Shown here: positions 1 to 9,086 of the stretch, piece by piece
How positions within the stretch are numbered: the stretch's first letter is position 1
How the letters are laid out: every line of letters starts with the position of its first letter
Assembly (NCBI GenBank): GCA_028818695.1
Contig: JAPPNK010000011.1
Location: 1-64,000 of the forward strand
Origin: Candidatus Poribacteria bacterium
GTDB taxonomy: Bacteria; Poribacteria; WGA-4E; GCA-2687025
DNA: 64,000 nt
Reading direction: 5' to 3'
Made by a program: the position numbers and the translations under genes
The notes under the pieces: generated by a model
What the model was told of the DNA's origin: nothing
Database searches by the model: none
What the model saw: the letters and a program-made list of their open reading frames with translations, nothing else

Positions 1-19
1 TCCATCGAACCATTTTCAT
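1..19 (-). CDS. Start of next gene in importer operon (partial, 6 codons)
   Basis: An ATG begins two bases after the stop of the osmoprotectant-type ATPase and is open to the window edge (reads MKMVRW). The tight spacing suggests a translationally coupled next gene, most likely the importer permease, but six codons cannot identify it. Confidence 0.35.
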
Positions 20-21
20 CT

Positions 22-765
22 TCAAGTCTCCATTCCTCTCTGGGCTTGGATAAACTGGGTCACAAACTTTTCTGACGGGTTTTCTAGAAGCTCTTTGAAG
101 GAGCTGACCTGGGCGATCATTCCCTCTCGCATGAGAACGATCTTGTCGCCGAAGTAGCCTGCTTCATGCATGTCATGCGTCACCATGACAACCGTCTTTT
201 TCAGCTCCTCAAAGATGGCGCGCAGCTGCGTCTGCAGGTCGGCGCGTATCATCGGGTCCAGCGCGCCCAGCGGCTCGTCCATCAGCAAAACGTCAGGGTC
301 CAGCATCAAGGCGCGCATCAGACTCACCCGTTGACGCTGCCCCCCGGAGAGCTGCGCCGGGTACCGGTCAAGCCCGCTCATCGGGAACTGCGTCAGCTCG
401 GCAAGCGCCTCAATGCGCAGTTCAATACTCTCGGCGTCCCAGCGCAGATGCTTCGCCAAAAGCGACACATTCCCCCGCGCCGTCAAGTGCGGAAAAAGCC
501 CGCCCTCCTGAATCACATACCCCATTTTAAGCCGAAGCGGACGAACATTATGCGGCGCGACGGGCGACCCTTCAAACTGAACCGAGCCTTCATCCGGCTG
601 GACAAGGCCGACCATCATCCGCAGAAGCGTCGACTTCCCGCAGCCGCTCGGTCCAATCAGTACGGTCGTCTTCCCTTTAGGCACGGACAGATCGACTTGA
701 TGAAGGGCGCACGTTTTTCCATAGGTTTTAGAAACGCCGTTGAGCTGAAAAATTGCGTCCGACAT
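22..765 (-). CDS. Osmoprotectant-type ABC transporter ATP-binding protein
   Basis: Cytoplasmic ATPase subunit resembling the OpuBA/ProV/OpuCA family, which powers uptake of glycine betaine, carnitine or choline. Visible motifs are Walker A GPSGCGKST (residues 38-46), Q-loop Q86, signature LSGGQ (139-143), Walker B VLLMDEP (159-165) and switch histidine H197. At 247 residues it is only the nucleotide-binding domain, without the C-terminal CBS pair of longer homologues. It lies 25 bases after the last of five exporter-permease genes in the same orientation, and a new ATG starts 2 bases after its stop, so the importer operon probably continues outside the window. The substrate is inferred from family resemblance only; another small solute is possible. 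Confidence 0.8.
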   Translation of the reverse strand: MSDAIFQLNGVSKTYGKTCALHQVDLSVPKGKTTVLIGPSGCGKSTLLRMMVGLVQPDEGSVQFEGSPVAPHNVRPLRLKMGYVIQEGGLFPHLTARGNVSLLAKHLRWDAESIELRIEALAELTQFPMSGLDRYPAQLSGGQRQRVSLMRALMLDPDVLLMDEPLGALDPMIRADLQTQLRAIFEELKKTVVMVTHDMHEAGYFGDKIVLMREGMIAQVSSFKELLENPSEKFVTQFIQAQRGMET

Positions 766-790
766 GATGTTCCAATTTTATGGACGAGAG

Positions 791-2254
791 CTATTTTTGC
801 GGAGCGTTCGTTGAACGAAAATACGGCTTGAAGGCGGCTATCTGGCGCGCCATCCATGGCAGGCCTATGAGGCATAGGATGAGCGCGATGAGTCCTGCGG
901 CGGCGCTTGGATAGTTCTCGGCGGAGGCGGCGGGGCCGCTCGCCATCCCCCCAAAGCCGCCCATGTTGGCGCCGATCAGAAACACGGCCCAGAGCAAGCT
1001 TCCGATGATTTGAATGCCGTAGGCGATGAGCCATGTATAGACGCTTGAGATGCGGTTTTTGAGCAGTTTGCGATGAATCAAGACAGCCCCCAAAGCGCCG
1101 ATCCATGAGACGCATGCTCCGAAGGTGAGCGGATAGAGAATCGCCTCCAGGTCACTGCTGATCATCGACGCCGAGACTGAGGTAGCGAAGTACGATCCGA
1201 TCAGCAGCGTCAAGACGATGCCGATAGACGACCAGATAAATCCGCCGGCTGAGCCGCTGTAGAAGAGAAAGGCGAAGGCGCGGGCGGCTCCTGAGCGCGG
1301 TATTTTCCGCCTGACGCGGACGCCTAGTTCGTCCCGTTCGCAGACGCTAATCACGAGCGCGGTTCCGAATATCCCGCTGAAAGCCGTCATCCACCCAACA
1401 ATCGGACTGCTGGAGGAATATATTTCTGAGCAGATGAGAACGACAGCGAGCGATAAGCCCCAGAGCGCCGTCGAATAGATGCGCGGCGCGAGCGCGCGGT
1501 TTGAGGACGGAGGGCTGACAAACGCTGCCGACATTAAGAACAGCCCCGCCGACGCCAATAATCCCCCCGCGATGATTCCGATTGTCGCCCACATCCCTTC
1601 ATAGGTTGTCAAAAAGCTCAGGAAATCGATTCCTCCAAAAGTTCTGGCGAAAAAGACGGTCACGATGCCGATCATCAGATAGCCAAAGATCGAGAAAAGG
1701 GTGAAGAGGCCGACAATCCCCTTGATGACGCGGTTGCCTGGCATGCTTCCGATCAAGATGCCGATCTGCGTCGCCGTCAGCACAAAGATAAAGCTGATGG
1801 CTAACAGCTGAATCGTCAGCTGAAGGTCAATGCCGCGCAGCATGTAGGTCATGATGATGAACGGCATGCAGGCGCTGTAGATCATGCAGGTGAGGATGCC
1901 GGCGGAAAGCGTTTTTCCCCAGATGATCGAATGAGGCTTGAGCGTTGTACTGAAGAGCAGGTCCACATTGGCGTCGGCGCGTTCGTTGGCGAGTCGAAAC
2001 CCGGCATACGCCGGAATGAGCAATGCGCAGGTTCCTGTCAAGAATCCGAGCAGCGCTTGAAACAGCTGCGGTCCAGGAGCGGAGCCGGTGGTGGCGAAAA
2101 AGGAAACCACGCCTGTGACGGTCAACTGTATAAACAGAAAACCGAGCAAGATCACGATCAAGAATTTCCCGCGCGAAGTTTGGCGCAGCTCCTTGACAAC
2201 AATCGGGTTCATTCGATTGTCAAGTCTGCGGACGATTGCGTTCAGCCTGCTCAT
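791..2254 (-). CDS. ABC-2 type permease paralogue 5
   Basis: Integral membrane protein of 487 residues, last of five tandem paralogues. It opens with a cytoplasmic stretch ending MNPIVVKELRQTSRGKF (about residues 15-31), then a first membrane span, and carries the family motif around 'ER.D.NVDLLFSTTLKP' before the third span. Roughly ten further hydrophobic segments follow. Such subunits form the membrane channel of ABC exporters driven by a separate ATPase, probably the one at 8117-9058. AAGGGA about 8 bases before the ATG supports the start. Unlike the other permeases it is separated from its upstream neighbour by 124 bases. Substrate unknown. Confidence 0.8.
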   Translation of the reverse strand: MSRLNAIVRRLDNRMNPIVVKELRQTSRGKFLIVILLGFLFIQLTVTGVVSFFATTGSAPGPQLFQALLGFLTGTCALLIPAYAGFRLANERADANVDLLFSTTLKPHSIIWGKTLSAGILTCMIYSACMPFIIMTYMLRGIDLQLTIQLLAISFIFVLTATQIGILIGSMPGNRVIKGIVGLFTLFSIFGYLMIGIVTVFFARTFGGIDFLSFLTTYEGMWATIGIIAGGLLASAGLFLMSAAFVSPPSSNRALAPRIYSTALWGLSLAVVLICSEIYSSSSPIVGWMTAFSGIFGTALVISVCERDELGVRVRRKIPRSGAARAFAFLFYSGSAGGFIWSSIGIVLTLLIGSYFATSVSASMISSDLEAILYPLTFGACVSWIGALGAVLIHRKLLKNRISSVYTWLIAYGIQIIGSLLWAVFLIGANMGGFGGMASGPAASAENYPSAAAGLIALILCLIGLPWMARQIAAFKPYFRSTNAPQK

Positions 2255-2378
2255 TCACACATCCCTTCTCTTGTTGTCCGTTATGCTAACAGATTTGCGA
2301 CGCGCTGGCTATCGATGTTTATGCGCAGCCGCTTGCCCCGATTCCCTGCCCTGCGTTGAAAAATGGAAGCGCCGCGGA

Positions 2379-3854
2379 TCATGCCGATCCAATCTTCTGC
2401 GTTCCCCGCGTCTCCAAGGGGGCGGGCTTGAAGGCGGCCGCCTGCCGAGCGATCCAAGGAATGCATGCGCACCCCAAAATCAAAGCGATGACGCCGGCGG
2501 CAGCTGTCGGCGGGTTCTCAGACGCCCACGCTGCGCCGATCGCCATTATTCCAGGCAATAACTCAATCAGATCGAAGTAGCGGTACGCTTCAGAGTCGAC
2601 TGCGAATATCCCCCACAACAGATTGGAAATGATGTAAACGCCGATCGCGATCAGCCATGTATAGGCTCCGGAGACGCGGTTTCTAAGAAATTTACGGTGG
2701 ATAAAGACCGCGCATACCGCCGCGTTCCACGCATTGAGGGACGCAAAACCAAAGCGGTTAAGGTAGTCCAAAAAGTCTTCGGAGCTTATCCCGCCTGAAG
2801 ACGCGGCAAACGCGCATGACCAGAACAAATAGGTCATGACGAGTCCAACGGAAGCCCAGAGAAACCCGCCCCCCGATCCACTGTAAAACAGAAACGCAAA
2901 CGCTCGCTGAAAGCGCAAACGCGGTATTTTTTGGCGAACGCGCAGCCCTATTTCATCGCGTTCGCTAACGCTGACCGTCAACGCCCATCCAAAACCGGCG
3001 AAGGAGAGGACAAACCACCACATGATCAGATCAAAATCGCCGTTGATTTGGTCCCAAACAAAGACAGCAATATAGGAAGCAGCCCACACCGCCGTTAAAT
3101 AAACGCGCGGAACAAACGCCCGGTTCGCTGAGGGCGGGCTGACGAACGCCGCCGAAAGCAATAAGAACCCGATCGAAGGGAAAGCCCAGATCCAAAGTAA
3201 TCTAAACCCCGCTTCAAGCGCTTCCTGGAAGCTCATATTGGCGGGCGACTCCGCTATGAGGCGGGGCAATATCGGTTCTCTCATCAGAATAAAGAAACTG
3301 AGGAACAGCCCAAGCAGCCCGATAATCCCCTTAATGAACCGATTGGCAGGCATGCAGCCGATCAAAATGCCAACCAGAATCGCCGTCAGCGTAAAGAGAT
3401 AACTCAGAACGATATTGAGAAACGCCGACAGCAGATCAACCCCGCGGAGAATGTAGGTCATCGCAATAAACGGCATGCAGACGCTGTAGATGAGGGCGAC
3501 AAGTACCGCGGCGGAAAGCGTTTTTCCCCAGACAATCGAGACAGGTTTGAGCGTCGAAATAAAGAGGAGGTCTTTATTCATGTCGGAATGCTCCTGCGCA
3601 AGTCGAAACCCGGCATACGCCGGTATCAACAGGATGCATATCACGGTCAACCAAACAAACAAAGCCTCATACAGTTCCGGCCCGGGCGCGGCAGAGCCGC
3701 TAAATGTCACCGCGCCTGTGACGAGCAACTGCATGAAGAGAAAACCGATCAGAATGACAGGCAAAAATTTTCCGCGCGAGATTTGACGCAGCTCCTTGAC
3801 AGCGATCGGGTTCATTCGGCTGTCAAACTTGCGGAGTAAGGCGTTCAAACGCAT
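2379..3854 (-). CDS. ABC-2 type permease paralogue 4
   Basis: Membrane permease of 491 residues, paralogous to its neighbours, with the N-terminal signature RMNPIAVKELRQISRGKF followed by about 12 hydrophobic segments. The frame is open upstream of this ATG, but the chosen start aligns with the MRLNA.LRKFDSRMNPI opening of the next paralogue, and the longer version would add a hydrophilic stretch lying inside the neighbouring gene's end. It starts 14 bases after the stop of paralogue 3. Note A instead of V at the second position of the otherwise fixed PIVVKELRQ motif. Expected to form an exporter channel with the ATPase at 8117-9058; substrate unknown. Confidence 0.8.
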   Translation of the reverse strand: MRLNALLRKFDSRMNPIAVKELRQISRGKFLPVILIGFLFMQLLVTGAVTFSGSAAPGPELYEALFVWLTVICILLIPAYAGFRLAQEHSDMNKDLLFISTLKPVSIVWGKTLSAAVLVALIYSVCMPFIAMTYILRGVDLLSAFLNIVLSYLFTLTAILVGILIGCMPANRFIKGIIGLLGLFLSFFILMREPILPRLIAESPANMSFQEALEAGFRLLWIWAFPSIGFLLLSAAFVSPPSANRAFVPRVYLTAVWAASYIAVFVWDQINGDFDLIMWWFVLSFAGFGWALTVSVSERDEIGLRVRQKIPRLRFQRAFAFLFYSGSGGGFLWASVGLVMTYLFWSCAFAASSGGISSEDFLDYLNRFGFASLNAWNAAVCAVFIHRKFLRNRVSGAYTWLIAIGVYIISNLLWGIFAVDSEAYRYFDLIELLPGIMAIGAAWASENPPTAAAGVIALILGCACIPWIARQAAAFKPAPLETRGTQKIGSA

Positions 3855-3868
3855 GCCGATCCCATCCT

Positions 3869-5233
3869 CTAGGTTCCAGCCGTTTTTAAAGGTAAAGGTT
3901 TGAAGGCGGACGCATGCCGAATAATCCACGGTATGCATAAACAGACCATCGCCGCGGCAACCGCTGCGACGGCGGCAATCGGCCAATCACTCATAATCCA
4001 TGCGAAGACCATCATTATGACCAACGCAATCGTCCAGTCATGGAAGTCGTTGCGTTGGCTTTTCAGAAACTTGTGAAGGATCAAGACAGCGCCCGTTGTC
4101 CCAATCCATGCATAGAGAGACGTACGGCAAAGGATAGATAGCGCCTCCTCAAATTGGCTGCTGGAGACCGTCGCTGAAGCGGCGGAAACCGCAACCGATC
4201 CGACCGCTATCGTCAGGACAAGCCCGATGGAAGCCCAGAGAAACCCGCCGGCAGATCCGCTGTAAAACAGAAACGCAAAAGCCCGCCGACCGCGCGAACG
4301 CGGAATTGTTTCCCGTACGCGCGCGCCCAACTTATTCCGCTCGCTGACGCTGAAAATCAATGCAAATGCAAATAAAGCAGCGCATGAAGACATCCAACCG
4401 AAGATCTGCCGATACGAACCGTTCATCTCACACCAGACGAGGACGCCGACAAGAGAGACAGCCCATGCCGCCGAAACATAGACGCGGGGAACAAGCGCGC
4501 GGTTCGAAGAAGGCGGGGCGAGAAGCGCCGCCGAAATCGAAAAGACCGCCCCCATCCACAACGTCAAAATTCCGACTAAACCCAGCGCCTCCGCCAGATC
4601 TATTTTGGACAGCGCAGCAACCAGCAAGTTGGATCCAGAATTCCATATATCGACGAATCCCACAACCAGCCCCCACAAAATCAAAAAAATGTAGGTCAGC
4701 CCGATCATTCCGCGGCTCATCGGCAAGCACGCAATCATAATTCCAACATGGATAATCAGCAGCATCATGACATAACTCACAAAAAGCTGCAGAAACGCCG
4801 ACGGCAGATCAATGCCGCGGAGAATGTAGGTCATCGCAATAAACGGCATGCAGACGCTGTAGATGAGGGCGGCGAGTATGGCGGCGGAAAGCGCTTTTCC
4901 CAAAACGATTGAGGCGGGTTTGAGCGTTGAGATAAAGAGAAGGTCTTTATTCGCGCCGGAGCGCTCCTGCGCGAGTCGAAACCCGGCATACGCCGGTATC
5001 AGCACGGAGCAAACCCCCGTCAAAAAACTAAACAGCGTCTGGTACAGCAGCAGTCCGGGGTTGGCAGAGCCGCGGTTATATAATATCGCCGCGCCTGTGA
5101 CGGTCAGCTGCGTGAAGAGAAAACCGATCAGGATAACGGGCAAAAATTTCCCGCGCGAGATTTGGCGCAGCTCCTTGACAACGATCGGATTCATTCGACT
5201 GTCAAACTTGCGGAGTACGGCGTTCAAACGCAT
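3869..5233 (-). CDS. ABC-2 type permease paralogue 3
   Basis: Shortest of the five permeases (454 residues), same layout: cytoplasmic MRLNAVLRKFDSRMNPIVV opening, then alternating hydrophobic segments. Its start overlaps the end of paralogue 4's upstream neighbour (stop at 5224) by ten bases, so the two are probably translationally coupled. Compared with its siblings it is shorter near the C-terminus, between the last loops. The stretch around residues 70-140, including the IPAYAGFRLAQER and FISTLKPASIV motifs, is nearly identical at DNA level to paralogues 2 and 4, indicating recent duplication or gene conversion. Predicted inner-membrane exporter subunit. Confidence 0.78.
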   Translation of the reverse strand: MRLNAVLRKFDSRMNPIVVKELRQISRGKFLPVILIGFLFTQLTVTGAAILYNRGSANPGLLLYQTLFSFLTGVCSVLIPAYAGFRLAQERSGANKDLLFISTLKPASIVLGKALSAAILAALIYSVCMPFIAMTYILRGIDLPSAFLQLFVSYVMMLLIIHVGIMIACLPMSRGMIGLTYIFLILWGLVVGFVDIWNSGSNLLVAALSKIDLAEALGLVGILTLWMGAVFSISAALLAPPSSNRALVPRVYVSAAWAVSLVGVLVWCEMNGSYRQIFGWMSSCAALFAFALIFSVSERNKLGARVRETIPRSRGRRAFAFLFYSGSAGGFLWASIGLVLTIAVGSVAVSAASATVSSSQFEEALSILCRTSLYAWIGTTGAVLILHKFLKSQRNDFHDWTIALVIMMVFAWIMSDWPIAAVAAVAAAMVCLCIPWIIRHASAFKPLPLKTAGT

Positions 5234-6702
5234 GCCGATCCCGTCCACTGCATTTCCGCCGTTTTTAAAGGCAAGGGTTTGAAGGCGGCCTTCTGCCGAA
5301 AAATCCACGGTATGCAGAAACTGACCGTCACCGCGGCAATCACAGCAGCGGCGGCAATCGGCGGATCCTCTCTGAACCTCGACATCCCCATAAAATTAAA
5401 CGACACCAGTTGAGAACCCGCGCTGATCATATATATTGACCAGAGCAAACCGGTTAACGCTTCAATTCCAAACGATATCAGCCATGTATGGACCCTGGCG
5501 ACGCGGTTTTTGAGGTATCCGCGTTGAAGCAAAACAGCGCTCGCCGCCGCAGTCCATGAATTGAACGCCATAAAACCGAGGTTTAAAAACAGCCTCTCAA
5601 ATTTGCTGCTGGAAATCGACGCGGCAAAGGCGGAAGCCGCAATCGATCCGACGATAAAGGTCATAACGACGCCGATGGACGCCCAGATGAAGCCGCCGGC
5701 CGATCCGCTGTAAAAAAGAAACGCAAGAGCCCGCCGACTGCGCGAATGCGGTATGGCTTGACGTACGCGCGCGCCCAACCGGTCGCGTTCGCTAATGCTG
5801 AACATCAATGCCATTGAAAAAATGAAGCTGAAAATCGTCATCCATTCGACGATCAGGTCCGCCGAATAAGCAAATTCGCTCCAAGCAAAAACAACGACTA
5901 TCGAGACCGCCCATACCGCTGTCACATAAACGCGGGGAACAAACGCGCGGTTCGACGCAGGCGGACTGACGAACGCTGTCGAAACCAAAAAGAGGGCCCC
6001 GGCATACGCCGCGCAGATCGATGCGACCCCCAGAGTTCCCAGCGCGTCTCTTTCAGCTGTCAGAAAACCTGTCGCGACGGCTCCAGAATAGTAAGCTTGA
6101 AAAAAAACCCCCATGCTCCCCAGCACGAACAACGGCATTACGATTAAGACGATCAACCCAGCGGTTCCCCTGACGATGCGGCTCGCAGGCATACAGCCGA
6201 TCATGATTCCGAGCTGAATCATCGTCAGCGTAAAGACATAACTCAGAGCGATCTGCAGAAACGCCGACGGCAGATCAATGCCGCGAAGAATGTAGGTCAT
6301 GACGATAAACGGCATGCTGACGCTGTAGATGAGGGCGGCGAGTATTGCGGCGGAAAGCGTTTTTCCCCATACGATCGAGGCGGGTTTGAGCGTCGAGATA
6401 AAAAGAAGGTCCCTATTCGTGTTGGAGCGCTCTTTGGCGAGTCGGAACCCGGCATACGCCGGTATCAGCGCGGAGCATATTCCCGTCAAAAAACGAAGCA
6501 GCGTCAAATACAGCTGCGGTCCAGGGTTGGCAGAGCCGCGGCTATACAATGTTACCGCGCCTGTGACGGTCAGCTGCGTGAAGAGAAAACCGATCAGGAT
6601 GACGGTCAGAAATTTCCCGCGCGAGATTTGACGCAGCTCCTTGACAACGATCGGATTCATTCGGCTGTCGAGGGCATGGACGAGCGCGCCCGCCGTCTTC
6701 AT
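5224..6702 (-). CDS. ABC-2 type permease paralogue 2
   Basis: Inner-membrane permease of 492 residues. The start at MKTAGALVHALDSRMNPIVV was chosen because it forms an ATGA overlap with the stop of the preceding permease and aligns with the other N-termini; a longer reading adds 23 residues inside that gene. The body repeats the family plan: KELRQISRGKF, first span, a span ending in IPAYAGFRLAKER, the motif LLFISTLKPASIVWGKTLSA, then several more spans. The C-terminal tail is charged and short. Its large similarity to paralogue 3 suggests tandem amplification. Function inferred as one subunit of a heteromeric ABC exporter. Confidence 0.8.
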   Translation of the reverse strand: MKTAGALVHALDSRMNPIVVKELRQISRGKFLTVILIGFLFTQLTVTGAVTLYSRGSANPGPQLYLTLLRFLTGICSALIPAYAGFRLAKERSNTNRDLLFISTLKPASIVWGKTLSAAILAALIYSVSMPFIVMTYILRGIDLPSAFLQIALSYVFTLTMIQLGIMIGCMPASRIVRGTAGLIVLIVMPLFVLGSMGVFFQAYYSGAVATGFLTAERDALGTLGVASICAAYAGALFLVSTAFVSPPASNRAFVPRVYVTAVWAVSIVVVFAWSEFAYSADLIVEWMTIFSFIFSMALMFSISERDRLGARVRQAIPHSRSRRALAFLFYSGSAGGFIWASIGVVMTFIVGSIAASAFAASISSSKFERLFLNLGFMAFNSWTAAASAVLLQRGYLKNRVARVHTWLISFGIEALTGLLWSIYMISAGSQLVSFNFMGMSRFREDPPIAAAAVIAAVTVSFCIPWIFRQKAAFKPLPLKTAEMQWTGSACV

Positions 6703-8120
6703 GACGGCGCATCTGCGAGAGGAGGCGTGAAGGCGGAGAACTGCCGCTTGATCCATGGAATGCAGAAGCATACCATGATGAGCGCGGCGATGCCGATTGC
6801 CGCAGTCGGCGGATTGTCATTAGAAACAGAGATGCCAAACAGCAATACTGCCCATATAGGGGCGTGGAAATTGACGCCAGAGCCGATGAGCATGGTTGCC
6901 CATGTTATATTGGAGACCATATAAACGCCGAGCGCGATGAGCCATGTATAACCGTTCGACACGCGCTTTTTGAGAAACTTGCGATGAATCAAGACCGCGC
7001 CGGCCGATGCAATCCATAGATTGATGCAGGCAAAACTGAGAATGCTAGCTCCATCTAGAAAATCCTCAGCGTCCATGAGTTGAGGCGGAGAGGTCAAGCC
7101 GATCCATCCAAAAAGAAATGTGCTCAAAACGCCGATAGAAGCCCATAGAAACCCGCCCGCCGAGCCGCTGTAAAACAGAAACGCAAAAAGCCTCCGCAAT
7201 CCTGAACGCGGTATTTGCCGGCGGACTCTCGGTCCCAAAAAGTCTCGCTCACTGACGCTGACGATCATCGCCCAGCTAAAAAAGCCTCCAAAAATGATAT
7301 ACCACATCAGGATCGGGCCAATCTCGACGGCAATGCGGCTCCAGACAAGGACGATCAAAAAAGAGATTGCCCAGACCCCCGTCACATAGAGCCGGGGGAT
7401 CAACGCGCGGTTCGCCGAGGGCGGACTGATGAACGCCGTTGAAAGCAAGAAGCATAATCCCGCAATCAGCGCCCAGATCAACAGGATTCCAAACCGCGCG
7501 GCAACCCCTGCGCCCGACATCGGAAACGCTTGAAACTGAAACGCGAAGACGAAGACGCCGACCAGTCCAACCAGCCCGACGATTCCCTTCATGACGCGGC
7601 TCGCAGGCATGCAGCCGATCAGGATGCCGATCTGCGCCGCGAGCGTCACATACCCAAAACTCATGACAAGCGACATAAGAGCCGTCAGCAGATCGATTCC
7701 GCGCAGCAGATAGGTCATGTAGATGAACGGCATGCAGACGCTGTAGATCATGGCGGCAAGTATGCCGGCGGAGAGCGTCTTGCCCCAGACGATGGAGGCA
7801 GGTTTGAGCGTTGTGGAGAAGAGCAGGTCCATATTCTCGCCGGCGCGTTCGTTGGCGATGCGGAAGCCTGCATACGCCGGTATCAGCAGGGCGCATGTCC
7901 CTGTCAAAAACGCGAGCAGCGTCTGAAACAGGTCCGGTCCGAGGGAGCTGGAGCCTCTGGAGAAGACGCTGAAGAAACCTGTGACAGTCAGCTGCGTAAA
8001 GAGAAAGCCGATCAGGATGACAATCAGAAATTTTCCGCGCGAGATCTGACGCAGCTCCTTGACAACGATCGGGTTCATTCGGTTGTCAAGGCTGCGGACC
8101 CATGCGGTCAACGCGCTCAT
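6699..8120 (-). CDS. ABC-2 type permease paralogue 1
   Basis: First permease after the ATPase gene, with which it shares an ATGA overlap (8117-8120), a strong sign that the two products work together. 473 residues: cytoplasmic start with MNPIVVKELRQISRGKF (15-31), spans at about 31-52, 64-88, 112-138, 145-170 and 175-195, then further hydrophobic pairs. The conserved loop ERAGENMDLLFSTTLKP (91-107) lies before the third span and may be the coupling helix that contacts the ATPase (inference). It also overlaps the next permease by ATGA. Substrate not deducible. Confidence 0.82.
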   Translation of the reverse strand: MSALTAWVRSLDNRMNPIVVKELRQISRGKFLIVILIGFLFTQLTVTGFFSVFSRGSSSLGPDLFQTLLAFLTGTCALLIPAYAGFRIANERAGENMDLLFSTTLKPASIVWGKTLSAGILAAMIYSVCMPFIYMTYLLRGIDLLTALMSLVMSFGYVTLAAQIGILIGCMPASRVMKGIVGLVGLVGVFVFAFQFQAFPMSGAGVAARFGILLIWALIAGLCFLLSTAFISPPSANRALIPRLYVTGVWAISFLIVLVWSRIAVEIGPILMWYIIFGGFFSWAMIVSVSERDFLGPRVRRQIPRSGLRRLFAFLFYSGSAGGFLWASIGVLSTFLFGWIGLTSPPQLMDAEDFLDGASILSFACINLWIASAGAVLIHRKFLKKRVSNGYTWLIALGVYMVSNITWATMLIGSGVNFHAPIWAVLLFGISVSNDNPPTAAIGIAALIMVCFCIPWIKRQFSAFTPPLADAPS

Positions 8121-9058
8121 TTCCCATTGCCTTCATCCTCTTTGCCCGTGATCTGCATAAACAGCGATTCAAGGTCGCCGCCCCTCCGCTTGAACTCGGC
8201 GATCTGAATCCCCTGCTTCATCAGCTCGCTCAGTATCTGGCTCGCTTCTTCCTCTCCGCCGGAGATGCGCGCTTCCAGCTCGTTTCCGACGACAGCGACA
8301 TTTTCAACATTCGGAAGCAGCATCAGCGCCTGCCGCGCCTCTTCAAGACCGCCGGCGGGGCGCACCGCCAAAACGGTCTGCGGGGCTTGTTGAGAAAGAA
8401 TCTCGTCCAATGTTCCAGCGACGGCGATTTTTCCTTTCTCAATGATGACCGCGCCCCCGCATATTTCGGACAGCTCCGTCAAAATATGAGAGCTGATGAG
8501 AATCGCCTTGCCCTGATCCGCAAGGATGCGGAGCAGCTCCCGAAGCTCAATGCGCGCGCGCGGATCAAGCCCAGCCGCCGGCTCGTCCATCACCATCACA
8601 GGCGGATCATGAATCAGCGCGCGCCCCAAACTAACCCGCTGTTTCATCCCTTTCGAAAGCGAATGGAGCGTGTTGTTGCGTATGTCTCCAAGCCCTGTGA
8701 AACTTTGCACATCGTCGATGGTCTGCGCCCGTTTTTCGCTCGGAATGCTGTAAGCGCGCGCAAAAAAATCAAGATACTCATGAACCGTCATGTCTCGATG
8801 GGTCGGCAGCGAGTCCGGCATATACCCGATTAGCTTCCGCACCTGCTCCGGATGGTTCACCGCCGAGACGCCGTCCAGCTCAACGTCGCCTTCGGTCGGC
8901 TCGTCCAGCGTCGCGAGTATGCGCATCGTGGTCGTTTTGCCGGCGCCGTTGGAGCCGATAAACGCGACAATCTCGCCCGAAGAGAACGAAAAAGAGATGT
9001 CGTCAACGGCGCGCGTCAACCCAAAATACCGCTTCAAACGATTGATCTTTACTTCCAT
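8117..9058 (-). CDS. ABC-2 exporter ATP-binding protein
   Basis: Single nucleotide-binding subunit for the adjacent permease array. Walker A GSNGAGKTT (35-43), signature LSKGM (134-138), Walker B VMVMDEP (154-160), and GYMPDSLP (78-85) where a Q-loop would be, a form usual in drug- or gliding-type exporters of the CcmA/GldA kind. After about residue 225 comes a C-terminal extension with EARQALMLLPNVENVAVVG, as in other 300-residue ABC-2 ATPases. It sits between three secreted accessory genes upstream (28-base gap) and five permeases downstream. One ATPase for five permeases implies either mixed permease dimers or several alternative transporters sharing one motor. Confidence 0.88.
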   Translation of the reverse strand: MEVKINRLKRYFGLTRAVDDISFSFSSGEIVAFIGSNGAGKTTTMRILATLDEPTEGDVELDGVSAVNHPEQVRKLIGYMPDSLPTHRDMTVHEYLDFFARAYSIPSEKRAQTIDDVQSFTGLGDIRNNTLHSLSKGMKQRVSLGRALIHDPPVMVMDEPAAGLDPRARIELRELLRILADQGKAILISSHILTELSEICGGAVIIEKGKIAVAGTLDEILSQQAPQTVLAVRPAGGLEEARQALMLLPNVENVAVVGNELEARISGGEEEASQILSELMKQGIQIAEFKRRGGDLESLFMQITGKEDEGNGK

Positions 9059-9086
9059 GTGGACGCTTTTCAGCCCCTTTCTATGT

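Noticed and set aside
7530-8207. Charged open frame antisense to the first permease
   Set aside because: Asp/Arg/Gln-rich composition is what the reverse strand of a membrane-protein gene gives; similar shadows lie opposite all five permeases.
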